Assembly (NCBI GenBank): GCA_946406095.1 | Contig: CAMJJO010000105.1 | Coordinates: 1-6,163 of the forward strand | Direction: 5' to 3' | Origin: an uncultured Bacteroidales bacterium | GTDB taxonomy: Bacteria; Bacteroidota; Bacteroidia; Bacteroidales; UBA932 | DNA: 6,163 nt | Shown here: positions 6,130 through 6,163 of the stretch, piece by piece | Layout: each line of letters begins with the position of its first letter | Numbering within the stretch: the first letter of the stretch is position 1 | Program-made: the position numbers and the translations under genes | The notes under the pieces: generated by a model | The model's input: only the letters and a program-made list of their open reading frames with translations | What the model was told of the DNA's origin: nothing | Databases searched by the model: none

Positions 6130-6163
6130 TAGTAGGTGTTATTGGTCTAGGCCTTATCGGCGG
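6126..6163 (+). CDS. tyrA: Probable prephenate dehydrogenase, 5' end only
   Basis: Twelve full codons and two bases of a thirteenth remain, encoding MIVGVIGLGLIGG. This is a beta strand followed by the GxGxxG nucleotide-binding turn (G7, G9, G12) of a Rossmann fold, and the GLGLIGG form is characteristic of TyrA-type prephenate dehydrogenases. The ATG overlaps the aminotransferase stop (ATGA, 6126-6129), so it belongs to the same operon. Following pheA and an aminotransferase, TyrA would complete the branch to tyrosine. Other NAD(P)-binding dehydrogenases share the turn, so the call relies on both motif and context. The gene is cut by the window edge. Confidence 0.75.
   Translation, partial: MIVGVIGLGLIG

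Overview
The window looks like chromosomal housekeeping DNA from a GC-rich member of the Bacteroidota, probably an uncultured or gut-type Bacteroidales. Three -7 boxes match the Bacteroidota TAnnTTTG consensus exactly, no clear Shine-Dalgarno sequence precedes any start codon, and the ACT-domain variant of PheA resembles that of Bacteroidales. Genus is not determined. Coding DNA is GC-rich; the two promoter regions are the only AT-rich islands.

Layout: (1) Positions 1-142 hold a decayed 52-bp-period tandem repeat and then a promoter. (2) On the plus strand, ybaK (Cys-tRNA(Pro) deacylase family) is followed 11 bp later by a small DUF1232 membrane-associated protein gene. (3) These converge with no intergenic base on the minus-strand pair rnhA-pdxA (RNase HI, then the vitamin B6 enzyme PdxA), whose genes overlap by 4 nt. 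(4) A compact divergent promoter, made of two mirror-image -7 boxes in a 20-bp inverted repeat, separates rnhA from the plus-strand operon. (5) That operon is rfbD-rfbC (last two steps of dTDP-L-rhamnose synthesis), pheA (prephenate dehydratase), a class I/II PLP aminotransferase, and the first 12-13 codons of a probable tyrA (prephenate dehydrogenase), which runs off the right edge. Every junction in it is an ATGA or TGATG overlap, so the genes are probably translationally coupled.

Functionally the right half joins cell-surface sugar synthesis to phenylalanine/tyrosine synthesis in one transcription unit: PheA and TyrA draw on prephenate, and the aminotransferase is a good candidate for the matching transamination. 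The left half is translation quality control, RNA:DNA hybrid removal and cofactor synthesis. All complete genes look intact with their catalytic residues present. I see no mobile element, CRISPR array, tRNA, rRNA or defence system. The most notable observation is that all three promoters lie only 6-8 nt from their start codons, implying leaderless or nearly leaderless mRNAs; no new protein system is visible.
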